From: a bacterium
Lineage (GTDB): Bacteria; Myxococcota_A; UBA9160; UBA4427
Length of the DNA stretch: 64,000 bases
Direction: 5' to 3'
NCBI GenBank assembly: GCA_024742285.1
Contig: JANSYR010000002.1
Span: 372,001-436,000 of the forward strand
Positions 1-8,861 of this stretch are shown piece after piece (positions within the stretch are counted from its first letter, which is position 1; each line of letters begins with the position of its first letter). Below the pieces are notes generated by a model, which saw only the letters and a program-made list of their open reading frames with translations, ran no database searches and was not told the DNA's origin. Position numbers and translations under genes: made by a program.

Positions 1-1050
1 CCGATGGAGGAAGAGCAGCTCGAGCGCCTCAACCTCGCGATGATGGTGCCGGACTACGAGAACACCACGCCCTACGGCACGGCGTTCACCGTCTCGATCG
101 AGGCCCGAGAGGGCGTGACGACGGGCATCTCGGCGGCGGATCGAAGCGCGACCGTGCTCGCGGCGGTGAACCCCGACGCGAAGCCCACGGACATCGTCCG
201 GCCCGGGCACATCTTCCCGCTGCGCGCGCGACAGGGCGGCGTCCTCCGACGCGTCGGCCAGACCGAGGGGTCGGTCGACCTGGCCCGACTCGCCGGGTGC
301 CACCCGTCGGGCGTGATCTGCGAGATCATGAACGACGACGGCACGATGGCGCGGCTGCCCGACCTGGTCGAGTTCGCGAAGGAGCACGATCTCAAGATCG
401 TGACCATCAAGGACCTCGTCGCCTATCGCCTGCGCAACGAGCAGCTCGTCCACCGCTCCGCGGTCGCGAAGATGCCGACGAAGCACGGCGAGTTCGACGC
501 GATCGTCTTCGAGAACGAGATCGATCACGTCGATCACATGGCGCTGGTCATGGGCGAGATCGACCCCGAGAAGCCGGTCCTGATCCGCGTGCATTCCGAA
601 TGCCTGACCGGAGACGCATTCGGCTCGATGCGCTGCGACTGCGGCGAGCAGCTCGACGCGGCGATGCGCATGATCTCGGAAGAGGGCGGCGGGATCATCC
701 TCTACATGCGCCAGGAAGGCCGCGGGATCGGCCTCAAGAACAAGATCAAGGCCTACGAGCTCCAGGACAAGGAAGGGCTCGACACGGTCGAGGCCAACAA
801 CAAGCTCGGCTTCGGCGCCGACCTGCGCGACTACGGCGTGGGCGCCCAGATCCTCGCGGATCTCGGCGTGACGAAGATCCGGATCCTCACGAACAACCCC
901 GGCAAGCGCGCCGGGATCAGTGGCTACGGCGTCGAGATCGTCGAGCGGGTTCCGCTCGAGATCGAGCCCAACGCCAGCAACCTGAACTACCTGAAGACCA
1001 AGAAGGAAAAGCTCGGGCACGTCCTGAGCTTCCGGTCCCAGGGCGAGTAG
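1..1050 (+). CDS. ribBA: RibBA, riboflavin biosynthesis bifunctional protein (5' end outside window)
   Basis: Fuses 3,4-dihydroxy-2-butanone-4-phosphate synthase (N-terminal) and GTP cyclohydrolase II (C-terminal), the two entry reactions of riboflavin synthesis in the cytoplasm. The frame is open to the first base, and about 50-60 residues of a usual 400-residue RibBA are missing, so the visible ATG at 4 is internal. The synthase part shows [19 protein letters not shown] and [10 protein letters not shown]. The cyclohydrolase part shows the zinc-binding cysteines in [20 protein letters not shown] and the catalytic/GTP region [16 protein letters not shown]. The next gene starts 17 bases downstream. 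Assignment is secure. Whether both activities are retained cannot be judged without the N-terminus. Confidence 0.95.
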   Translation, partial: PMEEEQLERLNLAMMVPDYENTTPYGTAFTVSIEAREGVTTGISAADRSATVLAAVNPDAKPTDIVRPGHIFPLRARQGGVLRRVGQTEGSVDLARLAGCHPSGVICEIMNDDGTMARLPDLVEFAKEHDLKIVTIKDLVAYRLRNEQLVHRSAVAKMPTKHGEFDAIVFENEIDHVDHMALVMGEIDPEKPVLIRVHSECLTGDAFGSMRCDCGEQLDAAMRMISEEGGGIILYMRQEGRGIGLKNKIKAYELQDKEGLDTVEANNKLGFGADLRDYGVGAQILADLGVTKIRILTNNPGKRAGISGYGVEIVERVPLEIEPNASNLNYLKTKKEKLGHVLSFRSQGE

Positions 1051-1067
1051 AGAGCAAGGAAGAGACG

Positions 1068-2048
1068 ATGTTCAGTTCCGTAGAAGACGTGATCCAGCAG
1101 CTCAGCGACCAGGAGTACATCTGCGACAAGCAGATCGCGACGGTCGTCTTCCTGGCGCAGCAGCTCGGCAAGCCGGTGCTCGTCGAGGGGCCCGCGGGCG
1201 TCGGCAAGACCGAGCTCGCGAAGGTCGTCTCGAAGGCGCTCGGACGCGACATGATCCGCCTGCAGTGCTACGAGGGGCTCGACGAGGCGAAGGCGCTCTA
1301 CGAGTGGGAGTACTCGAAGCAGCTCCTCTACACGCAGATCCTGAAGGACAAGGTCTCCGAGACGATCGCGGACGCCGGCAACCTGACGGAAGCCGCCGAG
1401 CGCGTCGGGGCCGAGGATTCGGTCTTCTTCTCGAACCGCTTCATCGTCCCGCGCCCGCTCATGCAGGCGATCACCTCGGACGACCCGGTGCTCCTGCTGA
1501 TCGACGAGGTCGACAAGTCGGATCCCGAGTTCGAGGCGTTCCTCCTCGAGGTCCTCTCGGACTTCCAGGTGACGATCCCGGAGATCGGCACGATCGAGTC
1601 GAAGACGACGCCGCTCGTCTTCCTGACCTCGAACGATGCGCGCGAAATGAGTGATGCGCTCAAGCGACGCTGTCTCCACCTCTGGATCGACTACCCGAGC
1701 GAGGAGCTCGAGGTCCAGATCCTCGACCGCAAGGTGCCGAACATCGACAAGCGCCTCGCCGAAGAGGTCGTCCAGCTGATGAACAAGATCCGGGATCTCG
1801 ACCTCAAGAAGACGCCGTCGATCTCGGAGACCCTCGACTGGGCCCGCGCGCTGCTCGCGCTGAATGCGGACGAGCTCGAGGACCAGATCGTCGGCGACAC
1901 GCTGAACGTGATCCTCAAGTACGAGGGTGACGTCCAGAAGGCCCAGAACGAGCTCGCGAAGCTGATCGAGAAGAAGACCGCACAGAAGGCCGCCGAAGCG
2001 CCCCAGCAGGCCCCGGCGGAGTCGACCAAGAAGGGCATTCTTCACTGA
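1068..2048 (+). CDS. MoxR-family AAA+ ATPase
   Basis: A 326-residue AAA+ ATPase. Walker A GPAGVGKT is at residues 41-48 and Walker B LLLIDEVD at about 142-149, followed by the sensor-1-like FLTSNDAREMSDALKRRC. MoxR ATPases act as chaperones that mature or remodel partner complexes, typically with a VWA-domain protein encoded next door, and that is the arrangement here. The C-terminal 25 residues are Ala/Gln/Lys rich and look disordered. ATG 1068 is chosen because AAGGAAGAG lies just upstream and because the earlier in-frame codons overlap ribBA. The specific client (oxidoreductase, cell-surface complex or other) is not shown by the sequence. Confidence 0.93.
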   Translation: MFSSVEDVIQQLSDQEYICDKQIATVVFLAQQLGKPVLVEGPAGVGKTELAKVVSKALGRDMIRLQCYEGLDEAKALYEWEYSKQLLYTQILKDKVSETIADAGNLTEAAERVGAEDSVFFSNRFIVPRPLMQAITSDDPVLLLIDEVDKSDPEFEAFLLEVLSDFQVTIPEIGTIESKTTPLVFLTSNDAREMSDALKRRCLHLWIDYPSEELEVQILDRKVPNIDKRLAEEVVQLMNKIRDLDLKKTPSISETLDWARALLALNADELEDQIVGDTLNVILKYEGDVQKAQNELAKLIEKKTAQKAAEAPQQAPAESTKKGILH

Positions 2049-2136
2049 TCGCGCGCGCTTCGCGCGCTGTAGGGCGGACAGGCCTATCGCTTCGGCTTGA
2101 TCTCGAACCGGACGAGCGAACGTCCAAGGCAGCTAG

Positions 2137-3555
2137 ATGCAGAAGAAGATCATCGAGTTCACGAATCTCCTTCGGAAGAGCGGGATTCGTGTGTCCGTCG
2201 CCGAGGGGATCGACGCGTTCAACGCGCTCGACGAGCTCTCGCTGGACGACCGTGAGGTCTTCCAGGACGCCCTGCGTTCGTCCATGGTCAAGCGCGGGGA
2301 CGAGATCCCGACCTTCGACGAGCTATTCAACCTCTTCTGGTCGGGCTTCTACGACAATCTGAAGGGCGCCTTCGGCGACATGGAGGGCGACCTCGCCAAC
2401 ATGGGCATCGATCTCGAGCAGCTGCTGAGCCAGCTCGCCGAGATGATGGAGAACATGGACGGCGACCTGGACATGGGCGAGCTGGCGCAGGCGCTGCTCA
2501 CCCAGAACCTGTCGGAGCTCGAGAACATGATCCGCGCCGCGGCCGAGGACGCGGGCACGGGCCGGATCGAGAACATGCTCCAGGTGGGCTTCTTCTCCCG
2601 CCGCACGACCGAGCAGCTCGGCCTCGAGGGCGCGCAGCAGGACCTCGAGAACCTCGTCGAACGCATGAAGGCGATGGGGATGGGCGACGAACAGATCCAG
2701 CAGATGCAGGAGATGATCCGCAAGCTGATGGAGACGGTGCGCCGCACGGTCCGCAACTTCACCGAGCGGGAGCTGCAGCAGCAGAACCACAACTACATGG
2801 AGAAGTTCCGTCGCGAGATGCTGACGGAGAAGAGCTTCTACCACCTGACCGAGGAAGAGATCCAGAAGATGCGCGAGGTCGTGACGCGGCTCGCGCAGCG
2901 GATCAAGAACATCCTCTCGATCCGGAAGAAGCGGCTGAAGCGCGGAAAGCTCGACCTGCACCAGACGCTTCGCCGGAACATGGCCCGGGGCGGGATCCCC
3001 TTCGAGGTCGTCTACAAGACCCGACGCAAGGACCGGCCGAAGCTGATCATCATGTGCGACGTCTCGTCGTCGGTGGCGAACGTCTCGCGCTTCATGCTGC
3101 AGTTCATGTACAGCCTGCAGGAGGCCTTCACGAAGATCCGCTGCTACGTCTTCGTCGCCGAGCTCGGCGAGGTGACGGAAGTCTTCCACGACAAGGACGT
3201 GAACAGCGCCGTCGAGAAAGCCCTCGACGGGGGCGACGTGATCAACGTCTATACCCGCAGCAACTTCGGCTTCGCCTTCCACGAGTTCTGGAAGAACCAC
3301 CTGGCCGCGGTCGACAACAAGACGACCGTGATCATCCTGGGCGACGCGCGCAACAACTACAACGACGCGAAGGCCTGGTGCATCCGGGACATCCAGAACA
3401 AGGCCAAGAACGTCGTCTGGCTGAACCCCGAGAGCCCCTCGGCCTGGGGATTCGGCGACTCCGTGATGGACCGGTACATGCCGTACTGCGACATCGTGGA
3501 GGAGTGCCGGAACCTTCGACAGCTGTCCAAGGTCGTCGATCAGATCGTGCTCTGA
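2137..3555 (+). CDS. VWA-domain protein, CoxE-like partner of MoxR
   Basis: A 472-residue cytoplasmic protein. The first two thirds are acidic, Met-rich and helical, and the C-terminal third is a von Willebrand factor A domain with the MIDAS motif in IIMCDVSSSVANVS at about residues 303-316. The domain also has TRSNFGFAF and VIILGDARNNYND, as in CoxE/YeiM-type VWA proteins. Family knowledge: MoxR and CoxE-like proteins work as a pair in metal insertion or complex assembly. It lies 88 bases after moxR, and the gap holds a short GC-rich hairpin at about 2051-2066. Two similar internal ORFs in other frames are compositional shadows. Confidence 0.88.
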   Translation: MQKKIIEFTNLLRKSGIRVSVAEGIDAFNALDELSLDDREVFQDALRSSMVKRGDEIPTFDELFNLFWSGFYDNLKGAFGDMEGDLANMGIDLEQLLSQLAEMMENMDGDLDMGELAQALLTQNLSELENMIRAAAEDAGTGRIENMLQVGFFSRRTTEQLGLEGAQQDLENLVERMKAMGMGDEQIQQMQEMIRKLMETVRRTVRNFTERELQQQNHNYMEKFRREMLTEKSFYHLTEEEIQKMREVVTRLAQRIKNILSIRKKRLKRGKLDLHQTLRRNMARGGIPFEVVYKTRRKDRPKLIIMCDVSSSVANVSRFMLQFMYSLQEAFTKIRCYVFVAELGEVTEVFHDKDVNSAVEKALDGGDVINVYTRSNFGFAFHEFWKNHLAAVDNKTTVIILGDARNNYNDAKAWCIRDIQNKAKNVVWLNPESPSAWGFGDSVMDRYMPYCDIVEECRNLRQLSKVVDQIVL

Positions 3556-3706
3556 CCTTGCCAGGGTGGGGAGGCCCTGCCGCTCTCCGCGGGACGGATG
3601 CTTGCTCGCTGCTTCGGGCGGCCTAGGTTCGGGGCATTGCTCGGTCGGGTATCTTGCCTGAGGGCCGCTCGTCGATCGTTCTTATCGGCGGTGTAGGAGG
3701 TTGGGG

Positions 3707-4372
3707 ATGAGTGCTTCTGAGGCGATGGATTCGGGGCCGGACGCGACGATCTCGGAGGAGCTCGAGCGGACGATGAAGCGGGGCGTGGCCGAGAAGGACG
3801 AGGCCTCGCTCCTCCTGGTCGCGATTCGGGACGTGGCCGTCGTGTCGGCGCTCCTGTCGCTCTTCGCCGCGGCGGAGGCGTGGGCCACGGTTTCTGGGCT
3901 GGCCTTCGCCTCGCTCCTCGCGACGGTCGACGGCTTCCTCGTCGGCGCTGCGACGACCGCGCTGGCCCATGAATGGGGGCACTTCGCGGGGGCGCGGCTC
4001 GGAGGAGGGCACGCGCCGCTCAAGCCGCTGGCCGGCTTCCTGCCGCTCTTCGACTTCGACTACGCCGCCGACGAGGCCAACAACGAAGGCCGCGGCTTCG
4101 AGTGGATGAGCCTCGGTGGGAACATCGCCCACGTCGCCGTCCCGCTCTTCTATTTCCTCGCGCTCCCGACCAACGGCCCGGGGACCGCTGCGCTCGTCGG
4201 CGGCGCCGCCGGCTTCGCCGTCTTCTCGAGCCTCGTCGAGTGGCCCGTGATCGCCCGGACGCGTCAGGGGATGCCCGGCCTGAAGGCCCTCGGCACGATC
4301 CCGAGAGATTTCGTCCCCCGCTACACCCCCTGGGCCGTCGGCGCTGCCTTCCTGCTCTTCCTCGTTCTCTGA
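3707..4372 (+). CDS. Small membrane protein with HEWGH metalloprotease-like motif
   Basis: A 221-residue protein with about four to five hydrophobic segments. Inside one of them is HEWGH (H88, E89, H92), the HExxH zinc motif that in site-2-protease (M50) families lies within a membrane helix. The second M50 signature (NxxPxxxxDG) is not obvious. The closest candidate is GGNIAHVAVP around residues 133-142, so the call is a putative M50-like peptidase, not a firm one. ATG 3707 is preferred over TTG 3701 because GTAGGAGG (3693-3700) is correctly spaced from it. Same strand as moxR/VWA but 151 bases away, so it may have its own promoter. Confidence 0.65.
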   Translation: MSASEAMDSGPDATISEELERTMKRGVAEKDEASLLLVAIRDVAVVSALLSLFAAAEAWATVSGLAFASLLATVDGFLVGAATTALAHEWGHFAGARLGGGHAPLKPLAGFLPLFDFDYAADEANNEGRGFEWMSLGGNIAHVAVPLFYFLALPTNGPGTAALVGGAAGFAVFSSLVEWPVIARTRQGMPGLKALGTIPRDFVPRYTPWAVGAAFLLFLVL

Positions 4373-4433
4373 AGCGCGCTTCGCGACGAGGCAGCGCGTA
4401 TCGCTCCCGGCGCAGGCTCGGCGTCCCAGGACG

Positions 4434-4852
4434 TCAGGGGCGTTCAGGGGGCGATCCGGTTTCTGCCGTACGCTCGTGGGTCGACCTGACGCGGTAGACG
4501 CGCAGGTCCGGATCGCCGTCGTAGCTGAGCTCGAAGAAGCGTGGATCGTGGCGACCGAGCAGGTACAGCTCGACCAGCAGGGAGCTCGCCACCTCGCCGC
4601 TCATCACGTAGGCCTTGAAGTTCGACGCTCGCGAGTCGAGGGCCATGACGAGAACGGAGTCGGCTTCGTGGGGGGCGCCGATTCCCGCTCGAAATGCCCG
4701 TCTCGAGTGACGATGAAGCGTGAGATCGCCAGCTGGCCGAATCGCCCCCGGCGAAGGTCGAGCGCCGCGGTCCCGTTGCGCGCGAAGCGTGGCGCGCGGT
4801 GCGCGAAACGCGGTGCCTGGTGCGCGCGAAGCAGAATCGCGAACTGGCCCAT
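4434..4852 (-). pseudogene. Frameshifted ORF, C-terminal fragment of an unknown protein
   Basis: Two overlapping minus-strand frames each look protein-like over complementary halves. One reads ALDLRRGRFGQLAISRFIV upstream of about 4676. The other reads SNFKAYVMSGEVASSLLVEL, then FELSYDGDPDLRVYRVR, to a stop at 4434. They join at a run of six G on the plus strand (4670-4675, C6 in the message). One extra C would restore a continuous frame of about 140 residues from ATG 4852. Either the gene is decayed or the homopolymer was miscounted in assembly. Family not recognised. The composition suggests the soluble C-terminal tail of a larger protein. Confidence 0.45.
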
Positions 4853-4989
4853 CGCGCGTCGACGACAGGCGTCTACGCGCGCACCGTTGCGAGCATTGAA
4901 GGGCCCTGTTTCGATGCGTTCGCTGAAGGGACAGATGCGTCCGCTCCTCAGCGTCCACGATCCACATCCACCTACAAACTCCCACCCAC

Positions 4990-5129
4990 CAAAGAAAAGC
5001 GCCCGCTTCGATTGCTCGAAGCGGGCGCTGGTCAGGGGGAGAGGCGGCGGACTCATTCAATGGGGGGTGAGAGGTTGGACATCTCAGAAGAAATGGCCAA
5101 TCCGCCGCCACTCCGAAACCCGATGACTT
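4990..5129 (-). ncRNA. Putative structured small RNA or attenuated leader
   Basis: A minus-strand transcript of about 140 nt is predicted between a strong sigma70-type promoter (5136-5163) and an intrinsic terminator (4991-5029). Inside it, GGAG-T-GGCGGCGGA near the 5' end can pair with TCCGCCGCC-T-CTCC (13 pairs, one T-T mismatch), closing a domain. That domain contains a TTGG-CAT / ATG-CCAA hairpin and a C-rich loop CUCACCCCCCAUUG that is complementary to GGGGGUGAG-like ribosome-binding sites. No convincing ORF lies inside. It could act in trans, or it could be the 5' leader of the frameshifted ORF downstream (4434-4852). It matches no 4.5S, tmRNA or RNase P signature that I can see. Confidence 0.55.
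4991..5029 (-). terminator. Intrinsic terminator (minus strand)
   Basis: A perfect 14-bp stem (4998-5011 with 5016-5029) closes a 4-base loop and is followed on the minus strand by TTTTCTTT. The plus strand has no T-run on its downstream side, so the element works in the minus direction. Confidence 0.8.
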
Positions 5130-5135
5130 ATGGGC

Positions 5136-5163
5136 ATTATGCCGGGCTTCGGAAGGTTGTCAA
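5136..5163 (-). promoter_or_regulatory. Sigma70-type promoter for the putative small RNA
   Basis: On the minus strand a perfect -35 TTGACA (5163-5158) is followed by 16 bases and CATAAT (5141-5136), five of six matches to the -10 consensus. It lies in a locally AT-richer stretch. Predicted start of transcription is near 5129. Confidence 0.65.
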
Positions 5164-5435
5164 TCAAGTTTCGGAACTCCTTTCAATGGAAGATGAAAAC
5201 GACGCAAATTCGAGGGTTTTTGTGATTTTTCGAGAGACGATCTGAGCAAAACGAGGGGGTTGCCCCGGTCGTGGATCCCCACCCCGGATCGATCGACGCT
5301 TCGGGGTCGCTCGGGTACGTTCGGCGCCGCCCGCAGCCGGCGATCGCGCCGCGGCGATCCCTCCCGACGAACCCTGCCGCCCCCTCCGAACGGCCCTGCC
5401 GAACACCCGCCAGAGGCGGGCGCGAGAACGATTCC

Positions 5436-6815
5436 GTGGACTCGAAACGCTTCGCCATCCGCACCTACGGCTGCCAGATGAACGTGCACGACTCCGAGAA
5501 GGTCGCGACGCTCCTCGAGGACTCCGGTCTCGCCACGGCGGAGGGCGAGGGGGACGCGGACGTGCTCGTGATCAACACCTGCTCGATCCGCGACAAGGCG
5601 GAGCACCAGCTCTACAGCGACCTCGGCAAGCTGCGCGCCTGGAAGGCGGCCAAGCCCGGTCGCGTCGTGGGCGTCGGTGGCTGCGTCGCCCAGCAGGTCG
5701 GGGACAAGCTGCTCGGTCGCTTCGACCACCTCGACTTCGTCTTCGGGACCCACAACCTGCGCAAGGTGCCGGCGATGCTCGACCAGGCCTCCGCGGGCCA
5801 GCGGGCCGCCTGGGTGGACGAAGAGAAGAGCCAGGCGCGCTTCGATCTGCCGATGCGCCGGCCGGAAGCGCCCGTCGGAAAGCGCCACAAGGCCTTCGTC
5901 ACGGTCATGGAAGGCTGCGACATGTTCTGCAGCTTCTGCATCGTCCCCTCGACCCGCGGCCGCGAGATCAGCCGCCTGGCGAGCGAGATCGAGGCGGAGG
6001 TGGCGTCGCTGGCGGAGCAGGGGATCCGCGAGGTCACGCTCCTCGGGCAGACGGTGAACGCCTACGGGCGGCACGACGTGCGGCGCGGGAAGGCGGCGGC
6101 AGCGGGGACGATGCCCTTCGCGGAGCTCCTCGCGCGGCTCGATGCGATCCCGGGCATCGAGCGCCTCCGCTATACGAGCCCGCATCCGCTCTTCTACGAC
6201 GACGCGTTGATCCGCGCGCACGGTGAGCTCGAGCACCTCTGCCCGCACGTCCATCTGCCGGTCCAGAGCGGTTCGAACACGATCCTCGAAGCGATGCGGC
6301 GTCGGTACACGCGCGAGCGCTACTTCGAGATCGTCGACGCCCTGCGCGCGGCGCGGCCGGACATCGCGATCACGTCCGACCTGATCGTCGGCTTCCCCGG
6401 CGAGACGGAGGCGGACTTCGACGACACCCTCGGCCTGGTCGAGCGCGCCGGACTCGTCGACAGCTTCAGCTTCAAGTACTCCCCGCGTCCCGGCACCACG
6501 GCCGCCGACCTCGCCGGCGAGGTCCCGCCGGACGTGGCCCAGGACCGCCTCGAGCGGCTCCAGTCCCAGCAGAAGGCCCAGACCCTCGCGTACCACCGGA
6601 CCCGGGTGGGGCAGGAGACCCTCGTCTTCGTGGACGGCGAGAGCCGGAAGGGCCACGGGCAGCTCTCCGGCCGAGACCCGCACCACCGCGTCGTGAACGT
6701 CGATCTGCCTTTCGAGGCGGGCGTCGGGCCCGGGGCGGCCCTGGCCGTCGAGATCGTCGAGGCGACGCCCCACAGCCTTCTGGGGCGCCCCCTCGATCCC
6801 GCGCTCCGCGCCTGA
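5436..6815 (+). CDS. miaB: MiaB, tRNA-2-methylthio-N6-isopentenyladenosine37 synthase
   Basis: Radical-SAM methylthiotransferase that adds 2-methylthio to i6A37 of tRNAs reading UNN codons. The N-terminal UPF0004 domain carries three cluster cysteines (C13 in YGCQMN, C49 in NTCSIRDKAEHQ, and one in VGGCVAQQ near 83). The radical-SAM motif CDMFCSFC is at about 160-167, followed by PSTRGREISR, and a C-terminal TRAM domain includes GHGQLSGRDPHHRVV. GTG 5436 is chosen because it gives the usual MiaB start four residues before FAIRTYGCQMN, for 459 residues in total. Upstream in-frame codons encode low-complexity sequence. Bases 5164-5435 upstream hold no gene. They include an AT-rich stretch (5164-5250) but no plus-strand promoter good enough to call. 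Confidence 0.95.
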   Translation: MDSKRFAIRTYGCQMNVHDSEKVATLLEDSGLATAEGEGDADVLVINTCSIRDKAEHQLYSDLGKLRAWKAAKPGRVVGVGGCVAQQVGDKLLGRFDHLDFVFGTHNLRKVPAMLDQASAGQRAAWVDEEKSQARFDLPMRRPEAPVGKRHKAFVTVMEGCDMFCSFCIVPSTRGREISRLASEIEAEVASLAEQGIREVTLLGQTVNAYGRHDVRRGKAAAAGTMPFAELLARLDAIPGIERLRYTSPHPLFYDDALIRAHGELEHLCPHVHLPVQSGSNTILEAMRRRYTRERYFEIVDALRAARPDIAITSDLIVGFPGETEADFDDTLGLVERAGLVDSFSFKYSPRPGTTAADLAGEVPPDVAQDRLERLQSQQKAQTLAYHRTRVGQETLVFVDGESRKGHGQLSGRDPHHRVVNVDLPFEAGVGPGAALAVEIVEATPHSLLGRPLDPALRA

Positions 6816-7022
6816 GCCGGCTCGGCCTCGACGGGGCCGGCGCCGGCCGTCCGAGCGCCGATTTCCCCCGATCCCGGGTGAAGTCACGCCCCGGATCTGC
6901 CGATGTGCAGAGGAGTGTCGATCGCGCCCGGGGCCCGGTCGGGGCCGCCCTGTGCGTCCTCGCCGTCGCCGGCGAGCCGATCGGCATGGGACGAACACCG
7001 TACGGTGGGCGCACGAGGGGTC

Positions 7023-8852
7023 ATGAGCAGAGCGCGCATACTCGCAGTCGATGATCAGCGTTATTTCCGCGAGCTGATCGAGGGGCTGCTCGACGACGAG
7101 GGCTACGCGGTCCAGACGTGCGCGTCCGGCGAGGAAGCGCTTCACATCCTGGAGCGTGAGGACTTCGACGTCATCCTGACCGACCTCGTGATGCCCGGGA
7201 TCGACGGTGCGGAGCTCGTCCAGCGCGTGAAGGAGCGGCGGCCGGAGCAGGCCGTCGTGATGGTCACCGGCGTCGTCGACGTCGAGACCGCCGTGCAGGC
7301 GATGAAGCTCGGGGCCACCGACTACATCCTGAAGCCTTTCGACGGTCCGACCCTCGTGGATGCCCTCGACAAGATTCTCGCCCAACAGCGCCTCGAGACC
7401 GAGCACGCGCGCCTGATGGAGGAGAACCTCGAGTTCATGGGCGTGCTCTCCCTGGTCGAGCGCGCGACCGGGCTCTTCTCGACGTTGGCCGTCGAGCCCC
7501 TCGCCGAGCGAATCGTCGAGGGGCTCTGCCTCGAGACCCGCGCCCAGTCGGGCGTCCTCTGGGCCGCCGAGGATCCGGGCCGGGAAGGGCTCGATCTGGT
7601 GGGCGCGCGAGGCCTCGTGCGCGTCGACGGCGAGCCCGAGCGGGTCGATCTCGGGGACCTCGAATCCGAGTGGTGCCCGGGGCTCTCCGAAGCGCGCTCG
7701 GTGTTGGCGGCCATGCCCGAGGACTTCGACGGCATCGAAGCGCTCTACGTGCCGCTGCGTGTCGGCGGGACGACCCTCGGTGTGGCGCGCCTGTCCGACA
7801 AGCTCGACGGCGAGCCCTTCGACGCGAACGATCGCGTGCGCGCCGAGAAGTTCTCCGACTACGGCGGGGCGGCGATGCAGAACGCGCTCCGCTTCCGCGC
7901 CCTCGAGCGTCGCTCCCTCCGCGATCCCGAGACCCGCGCCTACTCCCACGCCTATCTCGCCGACGCGGTCCGCAACGAGATCCAGAAGGCGAACCGCTTC
8001 GGTCACCGCTTCTCGCTCCTGCGCGTCGAGGTCGAGGGCCTGATGTCGCCGGACGCGAACGGTCAACCCGTGATCGTCGACCGCGAAGCCGTCGAAGCGG
8101 CCCGCCGGATCGAGGGCGCGCTCCGCGCCACCGACCTGATGGCCACCGCCGCCGACGGGGCCTTCGTCCTGCTGCTCTCCCAGACCGACGCGCTCGGTGC
8201 CGGCGTGCTCGCCCAGCGGATCCGCACCGCGTTCTCCGCGCTGTGGGAAGGCAGCGAGGCCCCGGCGACGCGCTTTGCCGCCGCGACCTTCCCGGTCGAC
8301 GCGACCCAGCTCGAGGGCCTCGAGCGCGTGCTCGGGGAACGGGTCACGCAGGCCCAGCAGAGTCTGCTCGCGACGCGGCCCGAGCTCGCACGGTCGCAGC
8401 CCCTCGACCCGCTCTTCGACCGCATGCTCGAGCTCGGCAGCGTCGAGTCGGCCGAGGTCGAGGGACAGATCCTGCGCTTCGTGCTCGAGGACGTCGTGCG
8501 GCGCCCGGCGGAGCGCGGAGTGCTCTTCCTGTCCCCGGGTGTGCGCTGGCTCCCGGAAGTCCTCGAGACCCTCGAGGAGATCGGGCGCGGCCCGATGAAG
8601 ACCGAGATCGTGCTCCTCGCGGAGGGCGAGCCGCGGGAGTCGCACCCGCAGCTCACCTGGGTGACGAAGGCGGGCCTCGATTCGCGCCGGCCCTTCCTGG
8701 TCTACTACGGCGACGGTCCCGCCTACGCGATGGTCGGGCAGGTGACCCTGGCCGCGGCCCGCGCGGCGGTGTTCCAGACCGCGGATCGCGCCCTCGTCGA
8801 ACATCTGGCCTTCGAGCTCCAGCGCGAGCTCGAAATCGTGCTGTCGGTGTAG
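7023..8852 (+). CDS. Response regulator with REC, GAF-like and degenerate GGDEF-like domains
   Basis: A 609-residue protein. Residues 1-120 are a canonical receiver with acidic pair D10/D11, phosphoacceptor D54 in ILTDLVMPG and the K of LKPF. A GAF-like region (about 150-310) follows. Then comes a diguanylate-cyclase-like fold (about 320-490) in which the GGDEF signature is replaced by AADGAFVLLL, so c-di-GMP synthesis is unlikely. The last 130 residues match nothing I recognise. ATG 7023 is chosen over upstream starts because the receiver begins at once and GAGGGG precedes it. It is the first gene of a tight operon with the next two. No cognate histidine kinase is encoded in the window. Confidence 0.85.
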   Translation: MSRARILAVDDQRYFRELIEGLLDDEGYAVQTCASGEEALHILEREDFDVILTDLVMPGIDGAELVQRVKERRPEQAVVMVTGVVDVETAVQAMKLGATDYILKPFDGPTLVDALDKILAQQRLETEHARLMEENLEFMGVLSLVERATGLFSTLAVEPLAERIVEGLCLETRAQSGVLWAAEDPGREGLDLVGARGLVRVDGEPERVDLGDLESEWCPGLSEARSVLAAMPEDFDGIEALYVPLRVGGTTLGVARLSDKLDGEPFDANDRVRAEKFSDYGGAAMQNALRFRALERRSLRDPETRAYSHAYLADAVRNEIQKANRFGHRFSLLRVEVEGLMSPDANGQPVIVDREAVEAARRIEGALRATDLMATAADGAFVLLLSQTDALGAGVLAQRIRTAFSALWEGSEAPATRFAAATFPVDATQLEGLERVLGERVTQAQQSLLATRPELARSQPLDPLFDRMLELGSVESAEVEGQILRFVLEDVVRRPAERGVLFLSPGVRWLPEVLETLEEIGRGPMKTEIVLLAEGEPRESHPQLTWVTKAGLDSRRPFLVYYGDGPAYAMVGQVTLAAARAAVFQTADRALVEHLAFELQRELEIVLSV

Positions 8853-8861
8853 GGGGAAGCG

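Noticed and set aside
297-1067. N-terminal extension of the MoxR reading frame into ribBA
   Set aside because: The extension reads as Arg-rich out-of-frame ribBA sequence. ATG 1068 with a ribosome-binding site gives the family start.
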